53,494 nucleotides of DNA from Bacteroidota bacterium (GCA_030706635.1 JAUZOD010000026.1:1-53494), one strand, 5' to 3'. Positions 35,413-43,055 are shown, counted from the first letter of the stretch. The notes: generated by a model not told the origin, from the sequence alone. Program-made: numbers and translations.

Positions 35413-36384
35413 ATGACAATGCAGGCAAAACACACGAGATCAACGTTCAATTCTCCATTGGCTATTGAAGTCAAGGGCCTGACCAAAACATACGAAAAAG
35501 GCAAGGTACTCGCGGTTGACAACATATCATTTAATGTGGAAAAAGCCGAATTATTCGGTCTGATCGGACCCGATGGCGCGGGGAAAACTTCCATCTTCCG
35601 CATGCTGGTAACGGTTTTACTTGCCGATAATGGCGAAGCTTCCGTAAACGGATTTGATGTTGTTAAAGATCGCCAGGAGATCCGCAACCGGATCGGCTAT
35701 ATGCCCGGCAGATTCTCCCTCTACCAGGATCTGACTGTAGAGGAGAATCTTAATTTTTTCGCAAGCCTGTTCGGCACCAGCATTCAGGAGAATTACGAAC
35801 TGATCAAAGATATTTACGATCAGATAAAACCTTTTAATAACCGGCGGGCCGGAAAATTATCCGGTGGCATGAAACAAAAACTCGCCCTTTGCTGCGCCTT
35901 GATTCACAAACCCGAGGTCTTGTTCCTGGACGAGCCGACGACAGGCGTCGATGTGGTATCCAGAAGGGAATTTTGGGAGATGCTTAAAAATCTGAAAAAA
36001 CAGGGCATTACGATTCTGGTTTCCACGCCCTACATGGACGAAGCCAATTTGTGCGATAGAATAGCCCTGATCCAAAATGGAAAAATCATGTCCGTCGATA
36101 CGCCCGGAAAAATCATTGACGCCTATCCGTCTAAATTGTATGGAGTCAAAGCGGATAATATTTATCAGCTGCTCACTGATCTCCGGGCAAATGACCTGGT
36201 GAAAAGCAGCTACCCGTTTGGCGAATACCTGCACGTTACGTTTAAAAATGATAACGAACAAAACGTTGACGAATTGAAGAATTACGGAACTCAGAAAGAA
36301 CACTCGCATTTCGAAATTAAACAGATCCGGCCTTCTATTGAAGATGGTTTTATCAGGATGATGAATTCTAAAATGGACAGTTAA
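35413..36384 (+). CDS. ABC transporter ATPase 1 (YbhF N-half-like)
   Basis: 323 residues. Walker A reads GPDGAGKTS, signature LSGGMKQKL and Walker B VLFLDEPTTGVD, all intact. The switch (H-loop) position reads STPYMDEA, with Pro where His is usual. In E. coli the two ATPase halves are fused as YbhF; here they are separate. The last three codons and stop (Met-Asp-Ser-TAA) come from the first unit of a heptamer array. Without that array the frame would run six more codons to a TGA at 36458-36460, overlapping the next ATG. Confidence 0.93.
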   Translation: MTMQAKHTRSTFNSPLAIEVKGLTKTYEKGKVLAVDNISFNVEKAELFGLIGPDGAGKTSIFRMLVTVLLADNGEASVNGFDVVKDRQEIRNRIGYMPGRFSLYQDLTVEENLNFFASLFGTSIQENYELIKDIYDQIKPFNNRRAGKLSGGMKQKLALCCALIHKPEVLFLDEPTTGVDVVSRREFWEMLKNLKKQGITILVSTPYMDEANLCDRIALIQNGKIMSVDTPGKIIDAYPSKLYGVKADNIYQLLTDLRANDLVKSSYPFGEYLHVTFKNDNEQNVDELKNYGTQKEHSHFEIKQIRPSIEDGFIRMMNSKMDS

Positions 36385-36442
36385 CAACGGACAGTTGACA
36401 ATGGACAGTTGACAATGGACAGTTGACAATGGACAGTTGACA
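36373..36442 (+). repeat. Heptamer array 1 (10 units) between the two ATPase genes
   Basis: Five tandem 14-bp units, each an ATGGACA + GTTGACA pair. The first two pairs carry one variant base each (GTTAACA, ACGGACA). The array begins at a codon boundary within ATPase 1, gives that gene its stop codon, and ends just before ATGCTTCGG. Same orientation and unit type as the left array at 37273. It has no gene inside and could be a non-autonomous copy. Confidence 0.95.
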
Positions 36443-36456
36443 ATGCTTCGGACAAG

Positions 36457-37284
36457 ATGAGTGAAAATTTTACTCTGGAATTCGGGGATCCTGTGATTGC
36501 CCGGCCTGGAAAACCGGGAATAAAGTATAAAACAACTAAAATGGGCGAAAAAGTTATTATATGTAAAAACCTCAGCAAAAAATTCGGGGATTTTGTTGCT
36601 GTTGACCAGATCAGCTTTGATGTGGAAAAAGGGGAGATTTTTGGTTTCCTCGGAGCCAACGGTGCAGGTAAAACCACGGCCATGCGTATGCTGTGCGGCC
36701 TTTCTTTCCCGAGCTCCGGAGAAGCCTCTGTTGCGGGTTTTAATGTCTTCAACCAACAGGAAAGCATTAAAAAGAATATCGGATATATGAGTCAGAAGTT
36801 TTCCCTTTATGAAGACCTGACCGTTACCGAGAATATTCAGTTTTTTGGTGGCGTCTACGGCGTACCATCCAAAGAATTGGGCAGCCGGAGCCACGATCTT
36901 ATTCAAAAGCTCGGCCTGCAGGCTGAGGCCAAAAAACTGGTCGGCGGCCTGCCTTTAGGCTGGAAGCAGAAACTGGCATTTTCTGTCGCCATATTCCACC
37001 AACCCAAAATTGTTTTTTTAGATGAGCCTACCGGCGGTGTTGACCCCGTTGCCCGAAGACAGTTCTGGGATATGATCTATGAAGCCGCGGCATCCGGAAT
37101 TACCATTTTTGTTACCACCCACTATATGGACGAAGCGGAATACTGCAACCGGATAACGGTGATGGTAGACGGGAAAATAGAAGCTCTGGACACACCAAAA
37201 CATTTAAAAGAACAATATTCAGCAGATACCATTGATGATGTATTTTATCAGCTGGCAAGGAAAGCGAAGAGAGTGGACAGTTGA
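36457..37284 (+). CDS. ABC transporter ATPase 2 (YbhF C-half-like)
   Basis: 275 residues from ATG 36457 (an alternative ATG at 36541 removes 28 residues that precede the ABC core). Walker A GANGAGKTT, Walker B IVFLDEPTGGVDP and H-loop TTHYMDEAE are intact, but the signature reads LPLGWKQKL instead of LSGG-x-Q. This complements ATPase 1, which has the good signature and a bad H-loop. The final Val-Asp-Ser and TGA are encoded by the first unit of the long heptamer array. Skipping the inserted block restores an immediate TGA after Lys-Arg. Confidence 0.93.
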   Translation: MSENFTLEFGDPVIARPGKPGIKYKTTKMGEKVIICKNLSKKFGDFVAVDQISFDVEKGEIFGFLGANGAGKTTAMRMLCGLSFPSSGEASVAGFNVFNQQESIKKNIGYMSQKFSLYEDLTVTENIQFFGGVYGVPSKELGSRSHDLIQKLGLQAEAKKLVGGLPLGWKQKLAFSVAIFHQPKIVFLDEPTGGVDPVARRQFWDMIYEAAASGITIFVTTHYMDEAEYCNRITVMVDGKIEALDTPKHLKEQYSADTIDDVFYQLARKAKRVDS

Positions 37285-37524
37285 CAATGGACAATGGACA
37301 ATGGACAATTGACAATTGACAATGGACAATTGACAATTGACAATTGACAATGGACAGTGGACAATGGACAATTGACAATGGACAATTGACAATGGACAGT
37401 GGACAGTGGACAGTTGACAGTTGATAATGGACAGTGGACAGTGGACAATTGACAGTGGACAGTGGACAGTGGACAGTTGACAGTTGATAATGGACAATTG
37501 ATAATGGACAGTGGACAGTGGACA
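37273..37524 (+). repeat. Heptamer array 2 (36 contiguous units)
   Basis: 36 uninterrupted 7-bp units, all fitting RTKGAYA: 11 ATGGACA, 11 GTGGACA, 8 ATTGACA, 3 GTTGACA, 2 GTTGATA, 1 ATTGATA. Units 19-23 and 28-32 are identical 35-bp blocks, a sign of internal duplication. Each unit is in register with no indel. There are no spacers, so it is not a CRISPR. It lies directly upstream of the four-helix-bundle gene and in its 5' untranslated region. Confidence 0.97.
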
Positions 37525-37544
37525 ATTAAGAAAGTAGTTTAAAA

Positions 37545-37901
37545 ATGGAAAATATTATTGCCACTAAATCTTATGCTTTTGCCATTAGAATTGTGGGTGT
37601 ATTTAGAATCCTGACAGAGGAAAAAAAGGATTATGTTCTATCCCGACAATTGCTTAAAAGCGGAACAGCTATCGGCGCTTTAGTTAAAGAAGCCGAACAT
37701 GCGCAATCAAAATCTGACTTTCTGAATAAAATGAATATAGCTTTGAAAGAAGCTAATGAAACCGAATATTGGCTGATGCTTTTGAAGGATACTAATTATA
37801 TATCTACTGAACAGTATAATTCATTGGTCAAAGACTGTAAAGAATTATTAAAATTGCTGATTAGCATCGTAAAAACTACCAAAGATGCACTTAAAAAATA
37901 A
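37545..37901 (+). CDS. S23/IVP-type four-helix-bundle protein
   Basis: 118 residues, all helical, of the 23S rRNA intervening-sequence protein family: SYAFAIRIVGVFRILTEEKK, YVLSRQLLKSGTAIGALVKEA, SKSDFLNKMNIALKEANETE, YWLMLLKDTNYIS. Members occur inside 23S rRNA intervening sequences and as scattered copies in Bacteroidota genomes; DGR accessory protein Avd shares the fold. The function of the family is unknown. By hand count, 37561-37860 is about 34% GC, while sampled neighbouring lines run near 37-60%. That composition, the flanking inverted arrays and its unrelated role mark it as an insertion in the efflux operon. Confidence 0.9.
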   Translation: MENIIATKSYAFAIRIVGVFRILTEEKKDYVLSRQLLKSGTAIGALVKEAEHAQSKSDFLNKMNIALKEANETEYWLMLLKDTNYISTEQYNSLVKDCKELLKLLISIVKTTKDALKK

Positions 37902-37904
37902 TAG

Positions 37905-37965
37905 TCCATTGTCCACTGTCAATTGTCCATTGTCCACTGTCCATTGTCCATTGTCAACTGTCAAC
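37905..37965 (-). repeat. Heptamer array 3, inverted relative to array 2
   Basis: Eight full units plus a 5-base partial unit, all reverse complements of the RTKGAYA family (TGTCCAT, TGTCCAC, TGTCAAT, TGTCAAC). It begins 3 bp after the stop of the four-helix-bundle gene and ends at the TGA that precedes permease 1. In a transcript it would pair with the start of array 2, enclosing the gene in a long hairpin. Confidence 0.95.
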
Positions 37966-37972
37966 TGAATAA

Positions 37973-39079
37973 ATGAAACAGCTACTCGTTTTCATAAGAA
38001 AAGAATTTTATCATGTTTTTCGGGACAGGAAAACGCTGCTCATCATGTTTGGTCTGCCCATGGCCCAGATTTTATTGTTCGGATTTGCCCTGACCAGCGA
38101 AGTAAAAAACGTAAGGATTGCCATTTCCGGCAATACAGAGGATTTACATTCGCAGCGGATCATCCAAAAAATAAGGGCCTCTTCAAATTTCCTCGTGGAA
38201 AGCAAGGCCATAAATTCCAATGAAATAAACAAGGTCTTTAAAAAGGGAGATATCAAAGCCGTGGTTGTTTTCCCGCCCGGTTTCAGCAGTGATCTGATCC
38301 GTCTGGGTAAGGCGCAGGTGCAGATTATTGCCGATGGATCAGATCCTAATACAGCCAAGACCCTGACTAATTATCTGACCTCCATTATAGCTGACTATCA
38401 AAAACAGATCAGCCCTCCGGAAGCATTACCCTATACCATCATTCCGGAAACCCGCATGTTGTATAACGAAGAAGACAACGGATCACTAAATTTCGTTCCG
38501 GGTGTACTGGCCCTGGTATTAATGATCGTCTGTACCGCGCTTACTTCGGTAGCCGTGGTCAGGGAGAAAGAACTGGGAACAATGGAAATTTTATTGGTTT
38601 CTCCTTTCAGGCCGGTGATGGTACTAATTGCAAAGGCCATCCCCTATCTCATATTATCCCTGGTCAATTTTACGCTGATCCTGCTGCTTTCGGTATGGGT
38701 ACTGAATGTGCCCATACGGGGAAATCTGTTGTTATTGTTCCTGGAGAGCATCCTATTTATCCTCGCATGCCTCTCTTTTGGATTACTGATCTCCACGGTC
38801 ACCCATTCACAGCAATCAGCGTTGCTGCTTTCCATGATGGGCATGATGATACCAACCATGGTATTTACAGGCTTTATTTTCCCATTGGAGAATATGCCCC
38901 TGATATTCCGGCTTATTTCGAATTTAGTACCCGCCCGCTGGTATTATCTGATTGTGAAATCCATCATGCTGAAAGGCCTCGGGATCGAATATGTCTGGAA
39001 AGAGACGCTTATACTTGTCGGGATGACCATATTTTTATTGGTCGTCTCTTTGAAAAATTTTAAAACACGGCTTGCATGA
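37973..39079 (+). CDS. ABC-2 type permease 1 (YbhS-like)
   Basis: 368 residues. One N-terminal transmembrane segment (IMFGLPMAQILLFGFALTSE), a large periplasmic loop (about 50-175), then five C-terminal transmembrane segments in ABC-2 arrangement. The family motif VVREKELGTMEILLVSPFRP, just after the second membrane segment, is intact. It pairs with permease 2, whose start overlaps its stop by 4 nt (ATGA), as expected for a heterodimer. Substrates of YbhFSR-like pumps include cations and drugs such as cefoperazone in E. coli; here unknown. Confidence 0.93.
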   Translation: MKQLLVFIRKEFYHVFRDRKTLLIMFGLPMAQILLFGFALTSEVKNVRIAISGNTEDLHSQRIIQKIRASSNFLVESKAINSNEINKVFKKGDIKAVVVFPPGFSSDLIRLGKAQVQIIADGSDPNTAKTLTNYLTSIIADYQKQISPPEALPYTIIPETRMLYNEEDNGSLNFVPGVLALVLMIVCTALTSVAVVREKELGTMEILLVSPFRPVMVLIAKAIPYLILSLVNFTLILLLSVWVLNVPIRGNLLLLFLESILFILACLSFGLLISTVTHSQQSALLLSMMGMMIPTMVFTGFIFPLENMPLIFRLISNLVPARWYYLIVKSIMLKGLGIEYVWKETLILVGMTIFLLVVSLKNFKTRLA

Positions 39080-40191
39080 TCATGTTGAGGTATTTGTTAC
39101 AAAAGGAATTCCGGCAGTTGTTCCGGGATAAGGCCATCCTGGCTATGATGTTTATTATGCCGACCGCTCAATTGATCATCATTCCCCTGGCGATGAATTT
39201 CGATGTGAAAAACATCAATATTTCGGTAGTGGATCTTGATCACAGCAGCCTCGCTCAAAAACTGATTACCAAGATCGGTTCATCAGGATATTTCCGCTAT
39301 GTAAATGCATCTGCCTCTTATAAAGAAGGATTACAAAGTATTGAAAAAGAGGAAGCTGACCTGATCATGGAAATTCCGGCAGGATTTGAGCGAAACCTGA
39401 TCAGGGTGGGATCGCAAAAAATATCGCTTTCCGTTGACGCGATCAACGGCACCAGAGCATCCCTGGGTGCAGGGTATTTAACTGCTATCCTGGCTGATTT
39501 CAATCAGCAAATCCGGGTAAATATGAATGGAAATACTACGAGTCCAGGTCCCCGGATAGGAGTCACCTCTTCAAACTGGTTCAATCCATCAGCCGAATAT
39601 AAATATTACATAGTTCCCGGGGTTCTTGTTCTTTTGCTGACCATGATCGGAGGTTTTCTTTCCGCGCTTAATATCGTCAAGGAAAAAGAATCAGGCACCA
39701 TTGAGCAGATCAACGTAACTCCAATAAAAAAATGGCAGTTCATTCTGGGAAAGTTGATTCCATTCTGGATCATGGCCATGATTGTCTTCAGCCTGGGATT
39801 GCTGGTTACCCGGGTGGTTTATGGAATTCATCCCGCGGGAAACCTGGGTGTATTGTATCTTTTTGCCTCGGTTTATCTCGTCGCCCTGCTGGGATTTGGA
39901 TTACTCATTTCCACTTATAGCGAAAACCAGCTGCAGGCGATGTTTGTTGCTTTCTTTTTCATGATGATCTTCATGCTGATGAGCGGGTTGTTCACCTCCC
40001 TTGAAAGTATGCCTTCCTGGGCCCGAACCATTGCCGCCCTGACCCCGATTACGCATTTCATTAAAGTGGTCAGAATGATCATGCTGAAAGGAAGCGGCCT
40101 GTCGGATATCAAAACCGAGTTAGGCTATGAAATAATTTTTGCCATCGTGCTGAATACCTGGGCGATCTGGAATTACAAAAAGACAACCTGA
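39076..40191 (+). CDS. ABC-2 type permease 2 (YbhR-like)
   Basis: 371 residues with the same plan as permease 1: an N-terminal membrane segment (AMMFIMPTAQLIIIPLAMNF), a periplasmic loop, and NIVKEKESGTIEQINVTPIK before the remaining membrane segments. The 4-nt overlap with permease 1 suggests translational coupling and equal dosage. It is the last gene of the efflux unit. The next gene starts 47 bp later and appears to belong to a different module. Confidence 0.93.
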   Translation: MIMLRYLLQKEFRQLFRDKAILAMMFIMPTAQLIIIPLAMNFDVKNINISVVDLDHSSLAQKLITKIGSSGYFRYVNASASYKEGLQSIEKEEADLIMEIPAGFERNLIRVGSQKISLSVDAINGTRASLGAGYLTAILADFNQQIRVNMNGNTTSPGPRIGVTSSNWFNPSAEYKYYIVPGVLVLLLTMIGGFLSALNIVKEKESGTIEQINVTPIKKWQFILGKLIPFWIMAMIVFSLGLLVTRVVYGIHPAGNLGVLYLFASVYLVALLGFGLLISTYSENQLQAMFVAFFFMMIFMLMSGLFTSLESMPSWARTIAALTPITHFIKVVRMIMLKGSGLSDIKTELGYEIIFAIVLNTWAIWNYKKTT

Positions 40192-40238
40192 AACAAGATC
40201 TATTTAAGATTTACCTCATCTATTTAAACTAACGGCAA

Positions 40239-40799
40239 ATGAAACTCTATATAAAAAACATGGTATGCAACCGATGCAAAATGGTGGTCAGAGAAACGCT
40301 GGAAAAACAGGGCCTTGCTCCAAAAACCGTTGAATTGGGAGAAATTGAAATAGAAAATCAGCCTTCAAAAAATCAGCTGGAGAACCTGCAAGCGGGTTTG
40401 AAACATTTTGGATTCGAACTGATAGACGACAAAAAGGGCCGGATAATAGAGAAAATAAAAAATCAGATCGTCGCAATGGTTCATCATTCGGAAGAGAACC
40501 CAAAAACCAATCTATCCGCTGTGATCTCCGGCAAACTGAAAATGGATTACAATTACCTGAGCAATCTGTTTTCCGAAGTAGAAGGCACAACCATTGAAAA
40601 ATACTACATTAACCAGCGGATTGAAAAAGTAAAGGAATTGCTGATATACGACGAGCTCAGTTTATCCGGGATCGCAGATGAACTGGGGTACAGCAGCGTT
40701 GCCTATCTCTCCAACCAATTCAAAAAAATAACCGGTCTCACCCCCACTTTTTATAAGGGTCTTAAAGATCACAAAAGACGAAATATTGAGGATCTGTAA
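40239..40799 (+). CDS. AraC-family regulator with N-terminal CxxC metal-site-like domain
   Basis: 186 residues. Residues 1-65 resemble a heavy-metal-associated fold, with MVCNRC at 8-13 giving a CxxC pair. Residues 85-186 are an AraC-type double helix-turn-helix (YYINQRIEKVKELLIYDELS, LSGIADELGYSSVAYLSNQF, KKITGLTPTFYK). A fused metal-binding N terminus suggests direct sensing of copper or a similar soft metal. It lies just upstream of the HMA/MauE and Met/His-rich outer-membrane genes, its probable targets. Confidence 0.87.
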   Translation: MKLYIKNMVCNRCKMVVRETLEKQGLAPKTVELGEIEIENQPSKNQLENLQAGLKHFGFELIDDKKGRIIEKIKNQIVAMVHHSEENPKTNLSAVISGKLKMDYNYLSNLFSEVEGTTIEKYYINQRIEKVKELLIYDELSLSGIADELGYSSVAYLSNQFKKITGLTPTFYKGLKDHKRRNIEDL

Positions 40800-40851
40800 A
40801 ACTTACAAATCATTCCGGGAATTCCACAACGACGGAGGGTGACCAGATCGG

Positions 40852-40859
40852 TAACTTTG
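40852..40859 (+). promoter_or_regulatory. Candidate -7 box TAACTTTG
   Basis: Exact match to TAnnTTTG, 16 bp before the HMA-MauE start. No -33 TTTG at the expected distance, consistent with activator-dependent transcription, possibly by the adjacent AraC-type regulator. Confidence 0.45.
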
Positions 40860-40875
40860 TGCCAAATTCAGGATT

Positions 40876-41622
40876 ATGATTATGACACATACCTATAAAA
40901 TTACCGGAATGACCTGTGCCGGCTGTCAGGCCAGAGTCAGGGACCTTTTATCAAAGGTTCATGGCGTGCAGGCTGTAGATATAGATTTGAACAGGGCCGA
41001 GGCCAGGATCAGCATGGATCATCATATATCAACCGAAGATTTGGCATCTGCATTAGCAGATCATCCCAAATATCAACTTTTTTCAGAAGCTCCGGAAAAG
41101 GCCGCCATGCACCAGTTTCCCGTTGAAGAAGACGCAAAAGCGGGGCTTAAGATTTACAAACCCATTTTCCTGATTTTCGGGTATCTGCTGGGGTTAACCC
41201 TCGTCACCGGGTTTGTTGCCGGCACATTTTTCTGGCAACGATGGATGGCTCATTTTATGGCTGGTTTTTTTCTGGTCTTCTCCTTTTTTAAAATGCTTGA
41301 CCTGAAAGGATTTGCAGAGAGCTATGCTATGTATGATGTCGTGGCAAAAAAATGGAAAGAATGGGGATATCTGTATGCTTTTATGGAACTTGCCCTGGGT
41401 ATTGCTTTTTTAACCGGGTTTCAACCATTATTTACCAACGTCTTTACGTTCATCTTAATGTCAGTCAGTATAACGGGCGTGCTTCAGTCAGTCCTGAATA
41501 AACGGAAAATACCGTGCGCCTGCCTGGGAGCCATCTTCAATCTTCCGATGAGCACAGTCACTATCCTGGAAGACATGCTGATGATCGTCATGAGCGCCAT
41601 CATGCTGATATCAATGATATAA
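40876..41622 (+). CDS. HMA domain - MauE-like membrane fusion protein
   Basis: 248 residues. The N-terminal HMA domain has the metal-binding motif MTCAGC at about 11-16 and the usual beta-alpha-beta pattern. Residues 95-248 hold four transmembrane segments of MauE/DoxX-like type, with a Cys pair in IPCACLGAIFNLP, as in MauE proteins linked to thiol chemistry. Likely an inner-membrane metal transfer or redox protein of the copper module. The outer-membrane gene starts 10 bp downstream, so the two are cotranscribed. Confidence 0.87.
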   Translation: MIMTHTYKITGMTCAGCQARVRDLLSKVHGVQAVDIDLNRAEARISMDHHISTEDLASALADHPKYQLFSEAPEKAAMHQFPVEEDAKAGLKIYKPIFLIFGYLLGLTLVTGFVAGTFFWQRWMAHFMAGFFLVFSFFKMLDLKGFAESYAMYDVVAKKWKEWGYLYAFMELALGIAFLTGFQPLFTNVFTFILMSVSITGVLQSVLNKRKIPCACLGAIFNLPMSTVTILEDMLMIVMSAIMLISMI

Positions 41623-41632
41623 TAAATTGAAT

Positions 41633-42976
41633 ATGACATTTTATCGCATTTTGACTTTTGTTATTGTCCTGCTCTCGCTTACTTCTCTCCAGGCCCAGCA
41701 TAAACATGATTCCTCGGGCATGATGAACATGGAGGGTATGAACATGAGCGGTACGGATATGGCCGAAATGGAGATGCCCATGAACCACTCTCTTTCCGCG
41801 AATCTCCCCATGAGCCGGGATGGTTCCGGCACCAGTTGGGCACCCGATGCGTCCCCCATGTATGGCTATATGCTGCACGCCAAATCCTGGATGTTTATGT
41901 TTCACGGCGATATTTTTCCGAGGTTTACTCAGGCCGACGTTTTTAAGGCGGGAACCAGGGGGGCAGGAAAATGGGATGCGCCGGATATGCTGATGGCCAT
42001 GGGGCAAAGAAAAATCGGCAACAAGGGTCTGTTCCATTTTAACGTTATGCTATCTACCGACGCCCTGATCGCAGGAGGCAATGGTTATCCGCTTCTATTC
42101 CAAACCGGAGAATCCTGGAAAGGGAAGCCGCTGGTTGACCGGCAGCATCCGCATGATCTATTTTCTGAGCTTTCCATCAGTTATGCTTATGCGCTTTCTA
42201 AAAAAACGGATATTTATGCCTATTTCGGTTATCCCGGCGAGCCTGCACTGGGCCCTGTTGCTTTTATGCACCGGCCTTCCGCTATGTTTATGCCCGATGC
42301 GCCGATAGGTCATCACTGGGAAGATGCGACCCACATAACATTTGGTGTGGCCACAGTTGGTTTCCGGTATGACAGATTCAAACTGGAGGGCTCATCATTT
42401 ACCGGCAGGGAGCCTGATGAAAACCGTTACAATTTCGATAAACCGCGTTTCGATTCCTGGAGCGGAAGATTATCTTTCAATCCCGATGAACATTGGGCCT
42501 TACAGGTTTCCCACGGGTTTATAAAAAGTCCCGAGTCCCTGAGTCCGGGAGAAAATATAAATCGCACCACGGCTTCTGCCACTTACGTCAACCCCCTGAC
42601 CAGTAAATCTTATATGGCCTCCACCGTGGTTTGGGGCCAGAATAAAATTTCAGGGCAGTCCCTATCCAATTCGGTTCTGCTGGAAGCAACCTGGAAATTA
42701 GACAGGCTGGCCCTGTATGCCCGCTATGAATGGGTTCAGAAATCAGTGGAGGAACTGGCACTTGATCCGGCCATTTATGGTAAAGAGGATCTGCTGTTTC
42801 CAGCAAATGCTTTCACGGCAGGACTTGGATATGATCTGTTTTCCGTTAAACACATTATCGTCGCGGGAGGCGGTCAACTGTCGTTGTATAAAACGGACGC
42901 AACACTGGGCAGGCTTTATGGCAACGCACCCTTATCCGCTGAGGTCTTTCTCCATATCTATCCGGGAAGAATGTAA
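41633..42976 (+). CDS. Outer-membrane beta-barrel-like protein with Met/His-rich N terminus
   Basis: 447 residues from ATG 41633 (the TTG at 41627 is not preferred). Signal peptide ends LTSLQAQ. Residues 20-55 are packed with Met and His (HKHDSSGMMNMEGMNMSG, MEMPMNH), a typical copper-binding segment. The rest has alternating strands and aromatic girdle residues and ends in the barrel-like LHIYPGRM. Predicted to bind or pass copper at the outer membrane. No precise family name is assured. A rho-independent-like hairpin follows at once. Confidence 0.75.
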   Translation: MTFYRILTFVIVLLSLTSLQAQHKHDSSGMMNMEGMNMSGTDMAEMEMPMNHSLSANLPMSRDGSGTSWAPDASPMYGYMLHAKSWMFMFHGDIFPRFTQADVFKAGTRGAGKWDAPDMLMAMGQRKIGNKGLFHFNVMLSTDALIAGGNGYPLLFQTGESWKGKPLVDRQHPHDLFSELSISYAYALSKKTDIYAYFGYPGEPALGPVAFMHRPSAMFMPDAPIGHHWEDATHITFGVATVGFRYDRFKLEGSSFTGREPDENRYNFDKPRFDSWSGRLSFNPDEHWALQVSHGFIKSPESLSPGENINRTTASATYVNPLTSKSYMASTVVWGQNKISGQSLSNSVLLEATWKLDRLALYARYEWVQKSVEELALDPAIYGKEDLLFPANAFTAGLGYDLFSVKHIIVAGGGQLSLYKTDATLGRLYGNAPLSAEVFLHIYPGRM

Positions 42977-42982
42977 AAAAGA

Positions 42983-43009
42983 ATAGCCCGGATCATTCGT
43001 CCGGGCTAT
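42983..43009 (+). terminator. Hairpin after the metal module
   Basis: ATAGCCCGGA, a 7-base loop and TCCGGGCTAT form a perfect 10-bp stem 6 bp after the stop codon. No T-run follows, though an A-run precedes it, so on the minus strand it also carries a T-tract and could end the convergent gene at 43056 too. Confidence 0.75.
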
Positions 43010-43055
43010 CTGCAATGACCAGCAACAACACTTGATCTGAACAACTGATCATTCT

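Larger units (their letters stand above)
37273..37965. mobile_element. Candidate heptamer-bounded element carrying an S23-type gene
   Basis: 693 bp made of a left array (36 heptamers), an AT-rich four-helix-bundle gene, and a right array (about 9 heptamers) in the opposite orientation. Reading inward from each end, the first four units are GTG-GTT-ATG-ATG on the left and GTT-GTT-ATG-ATG on the right (each followed by GACA): a 28-bp terminal inverted repeat with one mismatch. Removing exactly this block joins AAG AGA to TGA ATAA ATG, restoring a stop in frame for ATPase 2 and a 4-nt gap to permease 1. No transposase is present. Mobility is inferred. Confidence 0.6.

Noticed and set aside
35857-36906. 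349-residue minus-strand ORF across the ATPase genes
   Set aside because: It runs antisense through two ABC ATPase genes and the heptamer array; composition is that of a shadow frame.
37273-37524. CRISPR array
   Set aside because: Units are 7 bp and contiguous, with no spacers and no cas genes nearby.
37273-37524. TTGACA as repeated -35 promoter elements
   Set aside because: TTGACA is the E. coli sigma-70 consensus. Bacteroidota promoters use TTTG and TAnnTTTG, so repeated promoters are unlikely, although transcription effects are not excluded.
37112-37525. Minus-strand ORFs of 137, 92 and 66 residues in the heptamer array
   Set aside because: They are translations of TGTCCAT-type repeats, which contain no stop codon in any minus frame. 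Three overlapping frames are open at once, and none has a non-repeat domain.
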